Positions 1-13,949 of a stretch of DNA of 64,000 nt are shown here, in pieces; within the stretch, counting starts at the first letter, position 1; every line of letters starts with the position of its first letter. The notes under the pieces were generated by a model. It was not told the origin of the DNA, did not search any database, and saw only the letters and a program-made list of their open reading frames with translations. A program made the position numbers and the translations under genes. Source of the stretch: Sphagnum compactum (Eukaryota; Bryophyta; Sphagnopsida; Sphagnales). The DNA lies in contig OZ234497.1 in NCBI GenBank assembly GCA_965153455.1, forward strand, positions 10,354,001-10,418,000, given 5' to 3'.

Positions 1-3000
1 ACTACAATGACATATTGGAGACATTGTTCAATAAATTTATTACATATTTTCAATATGTACTTAGTTTATCATTTAAACTTTGTAAAATGAACAATGGCTA
101 AACATGTTTTGGTTCATGTTTCCTAATTGTCTTGTCAAATAATTTTCATATAACAATTATTTTCAATATATGGAGGGAATGTTAAATGCTCTTAATACAC
201 AATGTGCTCCTCATAGAATCATTTTCCATTGGTTATGAACTTTTCTATACTTTCAATAATTCCCACACCCTTATTTATTCACTTTGAGGATATATTCCAA
301 ATCAAAATATTTTATCTATCATTTTTTTCTTGCACTAGTATGAAAAGACGTTGAGATCTGAAAATCAATTGCATACACTCTTGATGCACTTGCAATGAGT
401 GTGAAGATACAAAAGAAAGTTTCTTTTTGCAAAAAAATATACACCACTTTAAGCTCACACTCATTGAACCAACTAGGACCTTTTTCAATAATAACTACCC
501 AAGAATAATCCTCCTCGACAACCCAAAATCATGATAAGCTTAAACAAGCTTATGTGTCCAAAATGACATTATCCATAATTAACCAAATCTATCAAGTGGT
601 AAAAATAATACCATGTATTAAAGCTAAAATAACAATTTTAAACTAATGGGAATTTAAAATGTAGTACAATTGATTAAGTTGAGCTTGAATTATCAACATA
701 ATTAATCACAACTAAGAAAATTAAAACAATATCATAATGTCAATGTACTTGGGTTGCATTGTGGCAATCATATCTTGCAACCAATTTAGACAAAACATAC
801 AAAGTTTGTTAAAGAGCCATATTGAACAAGTGGAACAATAAATAACAATAAATAAGTTATGATGTTACCTTCCATAAGAGGCCAATTCCAATCACAAGTC
901 TTTTGTCATTGAGGGAAAATTATTTACATTTGATCGTTCACATATTGATGTAATATGTGTTCACCAACACAACACCCAACACAAAACAACATTTGAATTG
1001 GTGTTGACCCTTCGTTTTGTAGAAACAACTTCATTACAATCTTAAAGGTCTATTGAAGTTGATTGAAAGTACATTTTATCAACACCTTTAGCTTCTAAAA
1101 TTTATTGTTCTTAATACACATGGACCATGCCAAGTACCAAGCTACTCTCCCATGTGTTACGTTTTTTGCATAAGCTTGACATCATCCCAAATTCTCAGAA
1201 AGTATAAAAACCTATGTTTAAATTGGGATGGTTAGGAATTGGGATAAAAGCTAACCCACTATATCTTACTATAAGTTAATGATGCATCCACATCTTTTGT
1301 AGCCCTACACAACCCAACATTTGACTAATGATAAGAATTGCATCAATACAATTGTTGTTTAAAACCAAAATTGTTCATTCATTGGATTTTTGCATCTTTT
1401 TACAACATGATCAAAAATTTATATGCTTTATAAAATTGTGGGATTCTATCAATATCCTTGGATATTTTATGGAATTAGAATTGTATAATGTTCCAAACCT
1501 TACTTGTGCATGTATGCCAAAAGATTGGTACAGATTTTTGAATATTGAAATTGGTTGGTTCAATCAACAAACAATATCTACTAATTAGGGAAACATGGAT
1601 GTGCTTAAATGGAATATGTGTATTGTGTAGACCTCATTTTATAAAGGATCTATTGCTATAAAACTCACTTTATTTGTTAATTGTTGACATTGACATTTCA
1701 AGCTTATAAAAGATCAATAAAACTCCATTGGAAATAATATAAGTTGGGAAAGAACCCCCCAAAAAACACAAATGAATGTTGATCCCCATTCATTTGACAT
1801 GTCAATTAAATTTTGATTACAAAATCATTGAGAATATGCAAATTAAGTTTTGTGCCAAGGCCAAATATCACTATCAATGAATAGTTTGTGCTTGTTTTTT
1901 GTTGAACATAGCCCAACTTTGACACTTGAATATAACAAGTCTTAGGCATCCATTATAAATATGATTGCATAATAAGAATATGTATCAACTCATTATATCA
2001 TCTTCATTAATCATGTTATTCCATTACACTAAGCAAATTGGTTGGAATAAAAGTGTATTTATGCCATCTAATAGTTGTGAAAACCATGATCATCCCAACT
2101 AGTAGAATATAAGATAACTTTGGAATTTATCAATTATTATGTGGCAAAATTGTTATCAACCTTGGCTTGCTAATATTTATTTTTTTAAAGGTGCAATTTA
2201 AGTGCAAATTGAAAGCAATTTTTGATCCAAAGATTCATGCAATCCCTAACAAAGATATGCCAACAAGTTTTTCATTTTTGAGATTCCATTTGTTTAAATA
2301 CCATAATACCTTGGTGGGCTCAACACAAATTATATTATTTTAGAAATGCTGACTGTTCTTACTTTTATTGAAAACAATAATGAAAGAAATAGATTTTTTG
2401 GGAATATGGTGGAATATTATTTCTAATTGAATCTTCAAATTTAATTAATTAATTGGCAGACATGTGTTGAAACCGCCCTTGTATCATGGTATTATGAAAC
2501 CACTCATCATTTATATTAATGTTGGTTGGGCATGTACCCAACCAACATTGGTCTGATGTTCTCATGTTAGGAATAAAATCTAGATCTAGAAATTCAATCC
2601 AACCAAAACACATGTTAACAAGATTGAGAACATTGCATTGGAATTTTTAATTTTTGTGTTTTTTTTCTTCAATTTTATGATGTTGCAACAATGGCAATCA
2701 TAAACAAGGAGATTTAGCCACGTTTGGTTATAGACTAGTTATGAAAATAGAAATTTGTTAAAATCCTTTTATATCATGGTTACTTGCTTGAAATTTTTTA
2801 GATATTTAGAAAGGGAAATTTGGCAAAATTTTAATCTTTTGAAACTTTTTTGTGCCAAATGGAAAAAAATTGTCACAAAAGAAAATTGTTGATTGTCAAA
2901 CCCTTCAAATCCCCTTACTAGACATTCAAATTCACATTCTTTTATACGAATCCATGTCTTGATAATTAGTTATTTAATATCATTCCTTTATTCTTTGACA

Positions 3001-5384
3001 TATTTTAGTATTAATCCTTTGTTGTTTCACATATGAATATTAGTTACATTGGCATGATTGAAAAAATTTCACCCTAAAATGTTGATTTGATATGTTTGAA
3101 GAAATGGGTCCATTGTAATTGTATATTTATATTTCCTTGTTGAACATCCATACCAATTTGTTGCTTGATATGCACACCTTATAAACCAAAAAGATCAAGT
3201 GTACTATCGTTGGAGCTCCATGTTATTTTCATATTTGCTATGGCCTTTGGTTGAATTTCCATCACATTGATTTATTGTTTTTGTGACACCTTACAATCAG
3301 GACACAACTAATATCCTTTAGGATCTTTCTCAACTTGGAGGCTTAAAATGACTCATGTAGCTTCAAGTATTGTGCCTATTAAATGTAATTATCAAACAAC
3401 ATGTGTTGTGATAAGGTTCCATTTTATAAACTTCATTAATGGAGTGGAATTCTTGAAAGCAACATTGTGTCAAAAAAATTACAAGGCAATAAATATAACC
3501 ACTTGGTTCTTTGATGGCCTTGATAATGCAATATAATGGATGCACAATTGTTGAACAAATGGTTTATACATGAACTTGTGAACGTCAATCATGACCTCAT
3601 ATGGTGGAAGAGGGAAACATGACCTAAGATTGGCAAGATTCAATGGTGTTGGCTTAGAGTTTAGGGTTTAGGTTTTGCATTGAAGAAAAGTTTGTTAGTT
3701 AAAAATATGGTTTGGTGTGCATAAGGACAAAGGACATGTTTATAAAATTTGTAATTGAAATCATCCAAAAGTTGGGAATTCTTTGTGTTCAATGAAACTT
3801 TTTTTCTTTTTGGACCTTACACACATTTATAGAGTGACTTGTCAAGACAATCCTTGACCTCCTTGTACCATTTTTGTGCCCTTAGGAATCTGTAATCATG
3901 TTTGATGGTTTCAATTAAAATTCAAAATTCAAAAAATATATATGACACAAAAATTCAATGCAAACATAAATCTTAGATTAAATTAAGGTGGATTAAATAT
4001 TTGGATGTTAAAAAATTAGATAGTAAGAAGATGGAAAAAAATCAATTCACATTCATATAATATCCCTCAAACAATATTCTCTTTAACGCACATAATGTGT
4101 CAACTTTTAACATAATGTTAGCCCCCCAAGAATTGACCACAACATAACTCCATATGATTTTAAATTCACCACAAATTAGTTTTCTAAAAAAATTGAGGAT
4201 TATATTTTGTGTGAACATCTTGATCTCATATCCCATATTTTCTCAACAACTTTGCCAACTTGTATGTAAACTTCAATTTGCAATTTTAAGAAAATCCCTT
4301 CACGTGTAAGTCCATGATGTTTGAAAACTATGCCCTCCATCTCTTGAACTACTATAGCCTAGGCTATTATGGGAATATTTAACCATTGTACAATTGTTCC
4401 ATCATAATTGTATGAGATTAGTAGTAACAAATTGTATCTAGGAGGTTTATAATGGAATCTAGTTGTAGGTTGTTTAGTACAAATAAAACATGGTTGGAAT
4501 AATTTTGTTTAATTATTGTTTGTTGGTACCCAAGTAAAATAAATTTTATTTAGTCTACCTTTTATCTAAACAATGCCAATTTGCTAAAGCTGCAAATGCA
4601 CAAATCAAGTGAGACATTGGCCTCTAACCTTTGAATTTCAACATCTTCAATGGCTATTAGTTGTTTTTTCCCCCTCAATGTGTATTTTGGTATGAACTTA
4701 CCTATCATGTTATAGGGCAAGGCTTCTCATTTAGAGGGCAAAATCTTAACAACCATCAAAAGGGCACCATGGTTGCCCAAACCTGTACCTCTAGTGGGGT
4801 TGGTCATATTAAGTGACATTTAGCATGGTCTTCAAATGGCAAATTGAACCCACATCTACTTGCTAGGTGGCCTAGATGAGACCCAGTCAATTGGAACACT
4901 AGCTTAAAATGCTTGTTTCAATGTACTTTTTTTGTATGTTAGTTATAATTAAAGCATAAACAATAATATTTGCCATAATGTTGCAATAGTTTCCTCTTCA
5001 CAATGGGTTATCTTTTGTTGTAACAACAAGTGATTTCTTTCTCCCAACAATTTACTTGATTTTACTTAAAGTTTAGATTTTTGTAACCATGAATATTAAT
5101 TAATTGATTGTAAATATAATTGTATTCATGACTATTCTAGTTACTATATTATGCTACTACACATTCGTGAAACTATGTAATTTTTTTCCTATGTCATTGC
5201 CATCTTCAAAAGATAGGTACCAACTTGGACCATTGGTGCACTTCACATTTGGGACAAAGTGTTGAGCAAATGAATCTCTCTTTATAATATAATATACGAA
5301 ATGTGTCTAGTCCAAGACTTTTTCCCCTTATTTTATTTCAAAGAAAAAAAGCTAACCTTGCAAAGTCAAGTGTTGTGTCAATAG
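1..5384. other. AT-rich intergenic DNA, no gene recognised
   Basis: No open frame here resembles a known protein, and the short frames lack splice-site support. The DNA is AT-rich with scattered short palindromes. It holds one copy (about 2700-2895) of a repeat seen again at 9210-9445. It also holds a short run of plant telomere-type TTTAGGG units around 3657-3672. Upstream exons of the gene beginning at 5385 may lie here or before the window, but I could not find them. Confidence 0.6.
2700..2895 (+). repeat. Dispersed repeat, copy 1 (partner at 9210-9445)
   Basis: This block shares a start of the form AAGGAGATTTAGCCAYGTTT, then an AAATCCTTTTATAT core and TACTTGCTTGAA, with the block at 9210-9445 in the same orientation. 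The alignment continues more weakly through a run containing CCAAATGG and CACAAAA. The copies are clearly diverged. They flank the exon-like blocks at 5.4-8.7 kb. The family is not identified. Confidence 0.7.
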
Positions 5385-8300
5385 GCTAAACATATTGTGG
5401 ATTTACGACAAATGACTTATCTTGAAAATGGTATGAGAGGAAAACTTAACATTCATGATAACCATGTGAAGCAACTCCACGAAAAAGCTATTGAGAGGGA
5501 ATCTTACATAAAATATTTCACACAGTTATTACGTGAAATCATAAAAGAAAATGATGAACATGAATGGCCGAGATGCGTGGAAAAACTTTACTGCAAGTTT
5601 GTGAAAGGCCCGCACCATGGGATAACTAATGAAGGATTAGAAGCATATGTACAAATCACATTCCAAAGGTACATAACATCCATGATTTGAAGTAATTGGT
5701 GTTCATTACTAGTGGAAATATTCACACACATAGATGTTCATTAAATGATAAGCTATTATAAACTCTTGTATGTGATTTTCAATGGAAATGACTAGAAATC
5801 CCTAGTTTGGGTTCATTAGTTTTTTACCACTTGCATTAAAATATAAAAGCTTTGGGATATTGAACACACAAGAATAACATTTCAACAAATATTTGTGATT
5901 CCAAAAGCCTCGAGTCAAGTTATTTGCCCATATCCAACAAGAAATAAAAGGTTTAGTGATGGCATGCTTCTAAGAACTCCATTATAGGACTCATTCTACC
6001 AATGCTTGTAAGAAACATGGTCTCCCTAAATAAATATGTATAGGCCAACATCATCCATACATTGCGATGGATCTTTTGTTGATTTGGGATTTTGTCACTT
6101 GGAACTTAGATTCATTAACTTTTATGGATAAAATTGGTTTGTTTACAAAGTAGTCAAGCTCAATAATATTGATCACATAAAAGAATAGCAGCTTTCCAAA
6201 ATCAATAATAGAAATTAACGAAGACACAAAATATGTTTCATTGTCATAAATTTTGCATTATCATTTCAAGAAAACTTACTACAAGTGAAAACATGTTACA
6301 TTATTCATGAAATGTTGTCATATAACAAATTTTATAAGATTTAACAATTTATAATAATCCATGGAGCTCCATAAAATTGATTAAAATGAAAAAGGATTTA
6401 ACAAGGCAATCTTCTATATTATATAATAATTCTATATGAAGTTTTGAACAAAAAATTTGAATTGTCATAACATATTGGACTTTCAAAAATTACAAAATCA
6501 CCTATCATGCTTTGTAATAAATGACCATTTTTTCAATACATTTGCGAATAATGTCTAGTTTAATGATTATTTCCCATGGGAATATGGTGTGGTGACAATG
6601 TTATATAAAATGGCTTTTTGAAAGGAATTTGATAATCAAAATATTGGGATTTTTTGTTAAAAGATGAATATTTTATAAAATATTTTATTCATGAAAATTA
6701 ATAGTTTTAATTCCCATCTTTAAAGTATATGTCTTCATGAATTAAACTAGGGGAGAACAATTATAATGGATGTCCAAATTGACATTTTTCCATATGGCTC
6801 ATGTGATTTAAAGTATCTATTATCCACACTCCCTAATGTTAACTTGCTTTTGTAATGGATTCCAAATTAACCTAAAATTGTTATAGTATACTGGGCTTTC
6901 ACCTTGTCAAAGACTCAAAAACATGATGTTTGTTAACAACAATGTGCAGGCAAACACTTAAGAAAATGGTGAAAGTGTTGGAGGAAAAAATAATGAAAAT
7001 AAATGCAATACATGTCCACGAAATGCAACACTTGGTGCAAGAGAATGTGCATTTGCTTCATGAAATTTCTGATTTTAATCAAAATTTTCACCGTTTATCT
7101 ATGATTTTCAAGGATCTTCAGGTTCTCCAAACACATCTCTCAACGATTAATGACTTAATTTCATACAACAACAAAAAAAGAAAACTTACAATATGTATTA
7201 TCACATCTTAGACACAAACACATGTATGCACATATATGTTAGCCAATTACTCAGATACAACATTTTTCCCCACAAGGTAAAACTTTAAACCCTATGGCTT
7301 GTGTTGTACATTATAGTTTGACCACAAGAACAAGTAGAATTAGCCATAGGAGCAAATATGTTTTAATGGTCACCTTCCAAGCTATTATACTTCTAAATCA
7401 CCATAGATATATTATTATGAAATCACATATAATTAATAATTTGACATGTGGGTGAACTAATGGCAATTAAATTAAATCTTAAATTTTGGATAATCAAGTT
7501 GGAACTTCATTATACATGACAAAAAAATTTAATTTCAAAAAAAACATAACATTGAATAGTTTTTTAAAGAAAAAATTAAAGCATGTCCATCCATGTTTAA
7601 AATTGGTGTTCAAGTGGCTTTTACAATGTTCTTCTATAAGTTATGTATGCTATTTATCAAATAATAATATTTTAATTCAATGAAATATTTATTTTCTAAT
7701 AAGCCAGTGACTACCCAATTAAATCTACACATGGTTTTGATATTAAATTTATTCAATTACAATACACAATGCAAGGTTTTGGAGTCGTTTGATAACAATT
7801 GTTGATTGATATAAAAACACAATGTTTATTAACTTGATCTAATTTAGTGACTATAAATGGACAAAAAAACCATCAATGTTTTCAAAGGGACCATCTTGTT
7901 GCTTTGAATTATCATGATCGTGATCATGGGTAGAAAATTAAATGATGCACAATATTATCATTATCAATGACCATGTATGGTAATTGGGAGGTAGGTTGCA
8001 ATATGTTTGTATGTTTTAGATCCAAATTAATAATCATATATATATGCAGGGTAAAATGTAAACCCCATTGTGTGTTGCCAATTTGAGCTAACCAAACTAT
8101 GATCATAGTCAATAGTTTCAATTGATAATTCAAAACCATATCTATAATTGGTCTCCAAAACCTCAGGGAAGTTTGGGCAATGTTTACTACACCATGAATT
8201 GAGTTGCTTATTATTCATTATTGGTTGTTGGTGGGTCAACACATTATAAGAACATAGAACAATTTTGAAGTTGGTTTTCAATTATCACAATTAGGTCATT

Positions 8301-8665
8301 GTTTTCTTGGCATGGATTATACACACAAGAAAAAATTCCATAAACATGGGAAATAATTATAGTATTAATCGATGAATATTGGATAATATTAATTTTAGTT
8401 CATTCATATCAAGAACAAAATTTCACCTAATGTAACAAATTAATTTTTTTCCTTCAAAGTTATTTATACATTCATGTACATATTTATGTAAGTTAGGAGG
8501 TGAGATAAGGTTTTGGAATGCATTGGTAAAATATTATGTAATTTAAACCATAATCAATTTAAACATGTGTTATTTCAATTACTTGAACTTGTTTCTAAAT
8601 CTTGCTTTAAATTATTACAGGGAGAGGAGGCATACTTAAAGGCTATTGCTGCAAAACATAGATAT
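5385..8665 (+). CDS. Candidate C-terminal exons of a CFAP57 (WDR65)-like axonemal coiled-coil protein, partial
   Basis: Three exon-like blocks are joined in phase. Block a is 5385-5668 (after AATAG, before GTACAT), b is 6950-7121 (after TGTGCAG, before GTTCTC) and c is 8621-8665 (after ATTACAG, before GTAACA). Block a ends with two bases of a codon and b supplies the third; the b-c junction is phase 0. The product, about 167 residues, is a coiled coil without stops. Block a includes YLENGMRGKLN and EWPRCVEKLYCKFV; block b includes the heptad-like QENVHLLHEISD. Order and spacing resemble, from memory, the C-terminal region of CFAP57, an inner-arm-associated ciliary protein. Upstream exons (WD40 part) are absent from the window. 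Block c is the weakest. It could be a gene fragment or remnant; no database comparison was possible. Confidence 0.45.
6585..6910 (+). repeat. Diverged repeat, copy 1 (partner at 11248-11565), in an intron of the CFAP57-like gene
   Basis: The block starts AATATGGTGTGGT and contains GGCTTTTTGAAAGG, CATCTTTAAAG, TCCACACTCCCTAATGTTAA and a final GCTTTCACC. The same landmarks, diverged, occur in the same order at 11248-11565. It ends about 40 bp before the acceptor of exon-like block b. Family unknown. Confidence 0.5.
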
Positions 8666-9209
8666 GTAACAACTTCATTCAACCATACCAACATGTTAGA
8701 TAATTAAAACTCAGGGAATATAGTTTTATGGACCAAAATCATTCCTAATTGACTAATTTTTTCCAATTGTACTTGTGTAATATTTTGACCATAATAAGCC
8801 TTGGGAACAAATCAATTTATGATATATATACATACCATTGAATTCTCAAACCTCAATCATATTTGAGACTAAGCATAATTGAATGAATTTTTAGTAAGTC
8901 CTATTAAATTGAAATAAGGTTTTCATTCAACTAAAAAATCTTGATTTTTAAAAATTATACATGTGTTTTTTTCCCTTACCTTGATTGAAGACAATTTGAG
9001 TTGTAGTAAGCACCCTACCATAAACCTCAAAACAAATAAAAACTGCAATGTTATATGTGAATACATTGAATTTTGTAAGAGCAATAAAAGTATGTTGGGG
9101 TATTCAAACCATAGTCCTCAAGACATTGTGCCATGTTGGGAATATTAGTCATTTGTGCTAGTTTTTAAAAAACAACAATTTTGTGATGTGGTCACAATGA
9201 TGATCATCC

Positions 9210-9445
9210 ATCCACAAGGAGATTTAGCCATGTTTGGTTTTACACCAACTATGAAAGTAGAATTTTATTAAAATCCTTTTATATCTTGGCTACTTGCTTG
9301 AACAATGTATGTATAGAGACATTGTCATTTTAATATTTTTAATTCAAAATTTGGAATTTTTTGGAAATGGAACATTTGACCCCAAAAAAAATTGGGGAAA
9401 AAAAAACACCAAATGGCAAAAAAACTCCACAAAAGTGCTTATTTG
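9210..9445 (+). repeat. Dispersed repeat, copy 2 (partner at 2700-2895)
   Basis: Same orientation and landmarks as the copy at 2700-2895: AAGGAGATTTAGCCATGTTT, TTAAAATCCTTTTATATC and CTACTTGCTTGAA. This copy carries an insertion after the conserved head. Confidence 0.7.
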
Positions 9446-11247
9446 TGTGACTCACTTGTACAACTAAATATATAGGTCAACCTCCATTCAAAGGAAATGC
9501 CACACATGTTTCCTTACCCAAGAAGACCGTTATGTAGCTTTAGTTGCATATCTAATAGTGCAAGTGATGGGAAACCTAGTCATTTCCTAGATTGACATTT
9601 TACAATCTTGTAGCAAATTTTGCAATGTTGGTTGGTTGGGTTTAGGGTTTACATCCAAACAATTAATCTTTGCATCCAAAGACATACATACAGTCTTTGG
9701 AAATGGCAATTGTTACTTGGTACATAATTACATGGTCAAGTTGTTTTCACCAAATCCCACATCCATGTATATAAATTTTTCACTATTAAATTCCCCAAAA
9801 AAAGAAGGAAAGAAAACATCTTTGTCAAATTATTTATTTAATGTATAGGGCAAGGAACCCCATTAAGGGTCCTCTTGGATTTGAGGGCCTAAGCCTGGCC
9901 CATGATGATAGTCAAAGGTTGGGCCTGAAAATCCAAAAAGACCTTTAACATGGTTCCTTCCCCAAAGTAATGAACATTTTGAAAGGCACCTTCCACTTTT
10001 GTAAGATCCCTACTTACTACTAAATCTTCTTAGGCCTAAATTTAACACATGTTTCAAATATTTTACTTCAATTTATGCGTATTTCATAGAGGCTACCAAT
10101 AGCCAGGAAGAATTTTTAAATCAAGTATTGCATTTTCAACTTTCAATTATAATTTGAAATGATATCATTGTGCATTCCATAACAATGCATTTAGTTGGTT
10201 GTCACATACGAATTCAACATTTATGAACTTATAAAAAACTACTAGTTTCTTGTTTTCATCACCTTGCAAACCATTAACATCACATGCCTTGTGTAATCGC
10301 ATATATTATTGGTTTACAACATGGAAATTTCCATCAACATCCACACACAAATCATCATATATGAATATGTGAAATACTTGCAATGGTTCAATAGGTCCAA
10401 TGGTAGAAGTGGAAAGAACAACACATACACATGTTCAACTAAATGTATATTTGATTATAGTTGCATTATTGAGTTATAATTTGTACTTTCACTACTTTAC
10501 CATGTTGAAAATTCAAGCTCAACTAATTTATGTTTTAAAGTTATGAAACTACTTGAAAGTAACTAGGTTATTTTGGTGACTATTATTTTTAATTGGTTTA
10601 CTTGATTTTTAAAAATTCGGTTTTTGAGTTAAGTTTTCTAATGTTGATGGTTTGGAGTTTCTTTTCATTATTGCAAGTTTGTGATCTTCTAGTTATGGCA
10701 ATAATCTCAATATGTTCTTGATCTTATGGTCTATGGTTGTGAACATGTTATTTTGATGGTTTTTTTTTTTCTTGAATAAAATTTATTTATATTTTCATTT
10801 GTAATCTCCTATTAATTAACATGGTATTGGAGTTTAGGTTATTTGGTGAGAAGGTTAAGGAATGTCTATAGTTAGAAATTCTCTAATTGTTTTGTGGCAA
10901 TTATCGGGTGCAAAAGAAAAGAAAGGAAAGGAATGAAAAATGTTGAAGGGTGAAAGCACAATACATTGTCCATAGAATGTTGTTACAAGGTAGTTTTTGT
11001 AAGATTTTGAAATTTGTAATTGGCAATGTGATTAAATATAGTCGATTGGGATGAAAAAAGATTCAACATTATAATGTTATATATGATATAATCACATTGT
11101 ATAAATTTCATGGATAGTTTTTGAATAACATAACATAATAGACTTTTAAAGGAGTACCCAAAAACCTGTAACAGTCCATAATCAATGAATATGAATTCCA
11201 TGCACCTCCATGTAATGTTCATTAATGAGTAAAGGACTTAATGGTAA

Positions 11248-11565
11248 TATGATGTGGTAACGTTGATGCCAAGGAAGACTTTTTGGAAAGATTTTGACGA
11301 CCAAATTTTTTTATGTATTTTAAATTATGGTTTTAAGAATTTTAATAAAAAGAATATTTTAGAAGCTCATCTTTCAAATTAAAGTTCTCCATAAGGTAAA
11401 TCAAGGTTGAAATTTTTTTTATAATAAATTTTGAAGGTTAACTTGTAAAATGACTTGTGTGGTTCAAGGTATCCTGACTTCACACTATCTTTGCAATGTT
11501 AATTTAAACAATTATGGACTTTCACATGTGCTTAAAAATGTTACACCTTAGTGTGCTTTCACCCT
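11248..11565 (+). repeat. Diverged repeat, copy 2 (partner at 6585-6910)
   Basis: Shares the ordered landmarks AATATGATGTGGTAAC, GACTTTTTGGAAAG, CATCTTTCAAATT, TTCACACTATC and GCTTTCACCC with the intronic copy at 6585-6910. Confidence 0.5.
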
Positions 11566-13949
11566 AAAAGAGAAAATAAAACAAAAAAAAGGAGAAAGGA
11601 CGATAAATAATGGAAAATCATGGAATTCATTTTAGTTGAAAAGACAAAAAATTGGCCAATTTTTTTAATTTTGTTGAAGGTTGCAATTAGTATGTGATTA
11701 TGTTTCATTTTGCACGACAAAATTTTCATGTGCATGAAGATGCTTGATGAAATACAAAAACATTGAAAGTCACATGGTTGGAGCTCTTGTGTATCTTTAA
11801 GAGCTTGGAGAAACTTTTATTAATGTTGTGATTAACCTTGTGATCTTGAAGTTGCAAGTTGATTGTGAAAGAGATCATGAAGAAGAAGAAATTTCAAGTT
11901 TGTGTTTGAATTTTTGATCTCCAATGTGTGATGAAATATTCTTAAGGAGCACATACAAAGGTTTCAACTAAAGTTTTTTTTTCCCCCTAGGGCCCAATAG
12001 AGGTATATACATGGTAGTAACTTTATTGGGAAGATTGAGTTTATGAAACTCATGAATGAAGAAGAAAATAGTTTATATGGCTATAGGTCTAAGATTCAAC
12101 TACATCAATATGGTTGTAATACTGACATAAACAAAAATTACTAAAAAAATTTGAAATAAAACTTGAGGAAACAAACAAAACATTGAATCCTATTCTATTA
12201 TAATAGTACAAAAATATAAGAAAAACACAAGCTACATTAGTGGTAGACCATGTTTTTACACCCAATGATCACCTTCATAACATAATTCCGAAATCCAAAC
12301 ACATTAATACCATAGAGGTCCAATACTGGTGTTATTATATATTTGTGACTTGGCAATCCCAAATCATCCCTAGGTGAAGGTTCGCCAAGTTTAACAAAAA
12401 GAAAGATGCAAAAAACAAGATAAGAAGAAATGAATTATTTGTGTGTGGGAGTTGTGTCCAATACTTTGAAAAAAAACCATACACACAAAATAAATGCAAA
12501 TCATGGACTCACAACTTTATCAAGTTCCTATATCATTAACAAATGCATAACCACAAGTTATTTTAAAGATGAATGAGGTTCACAAATTGATTAGGTCGCA
12601 TCACACACGGAGGAAAAGGTATATGATTGTAACTTTGACATGAATGATTTGACCTTAAGAAAACTTGGACAAAACCTGAAAAAATTAATTCTTCCTACAA
12701 TAATTATTTTTGTAAAGATGTAATGTTGCAAATTGTAGTCTAACTATTTCAAAGGGGAGCAAAGTCTGTAGTTTTTCACCACATTTTTCTCAACATATAT
12801 TTAGGTTAAACAATTACATGATAAAAGGCACTGAACTTAGGAAACACTAAAGAAAATTTGACTATTTTTTTACCTTATTTTCCATAACTGTTACAAACAT
12901 TGTATGCATTTTTTTTTTTTCAAACTTCTCAACCCCATCTCTCCACGTTTGTGGTGATCCAAGCTAGGGGTGACAAGGCCAAACTTTTTCTAAAGTGAAA
13001 AATTGATGGCCATTCATATAGGTTGTTCATCATTCAAGGGAATAACATTTGATTATTTATAGGTGGCATCTTTTATATCTCAAGTAATAACATAGCCTTA
13101 TAAATGGTTGGATATAGATCAATGGGCATGAGAAGTTGAAAAGTAGAAAAACACGTAAATTAAATTTTGTGAAAATTCAATCATCTTAAATGCTATGGCA
13201 TCCTCCAACTTCAATCCTACCCTACACCCCAAACACATTAGCTCCAACATTATTATACAGACAATAAATCTACTAAAAGTTTGTTAGAAAATCTTCATAA
13301 TTATATTCCAAACACAAGTCATTGTTAGGAAGATTGGATTAACATCATTCTATTTCTTGTTTAGAAAAAAATTAAAACCACAAATAAATATTTGCATCAA
13401 AATGGGTTCAATAGTTCTTTGCCTTAAAATTTTCATTTCAAGCAAAATTGATAGATTCTCATGTCTAACATTCAATTGAGGGGTAAAAAAATTGTTTTTA
13501 GAAAAGGCCCAACTAATGTTAACCATTGTGTTAAAACAATGATCCTTTTTCACTTGTCACATGTGCACTCATTATGAAGGTCATGAAACATTTGCATAAT
13601 CATATATTTGCAAACATAAAACAATATAAAGTTAAACCTACATGAAAACTTCCAAGATGATTTACTTTGGTGTAAAGGTGATACATGCAAAAAGGGGAAA
13701 GATTGTTGCAAGATATCCAAGCCTTTAAAATATATTATAATCTTAAAATTTGGCTACATACATCACAAGAGTTTACGAAGAAACTTATAAAAGGAAACAC
13801 CACCATGGATGTGATGTATTAATTTGTTGATACATGTTTCCATACCAAACCACCATATTTTACCCTATCAATTACAAACATCCTATTTCATCTCTACATA
13901 AATGGCTATAACATCTCACATCCATAAAATATTCACATAAGTGAGGAGT

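Larger units (their letters stand above)
8666..13930. other. AT-rich intergenic DNA with two diverged repeat copies
   Basis: No gene is recognised. The stretch includes the second copies of two dispersed repeats (9210-9445 and 11248-11565). If the CFAP57-like gene continues beyond block c, further exons would be expected here, but I could not identify any with confidence. Confidence 0.5.

Noticed and set aside
3655-3680. Telomere-like TTTAGGG repeats (also near 49576 and 60530)
   Set aside because: Only two or three units each; common as short interstitial motifs and no sign of a chromosome end.
12840-12880. CACTAAAGAAAA as the left end of the CACTA element
   Set aside because: Similar in its first dozen bases, but no matching 3-bp target duplication with 19362-19364 and the similarity decays quickly.
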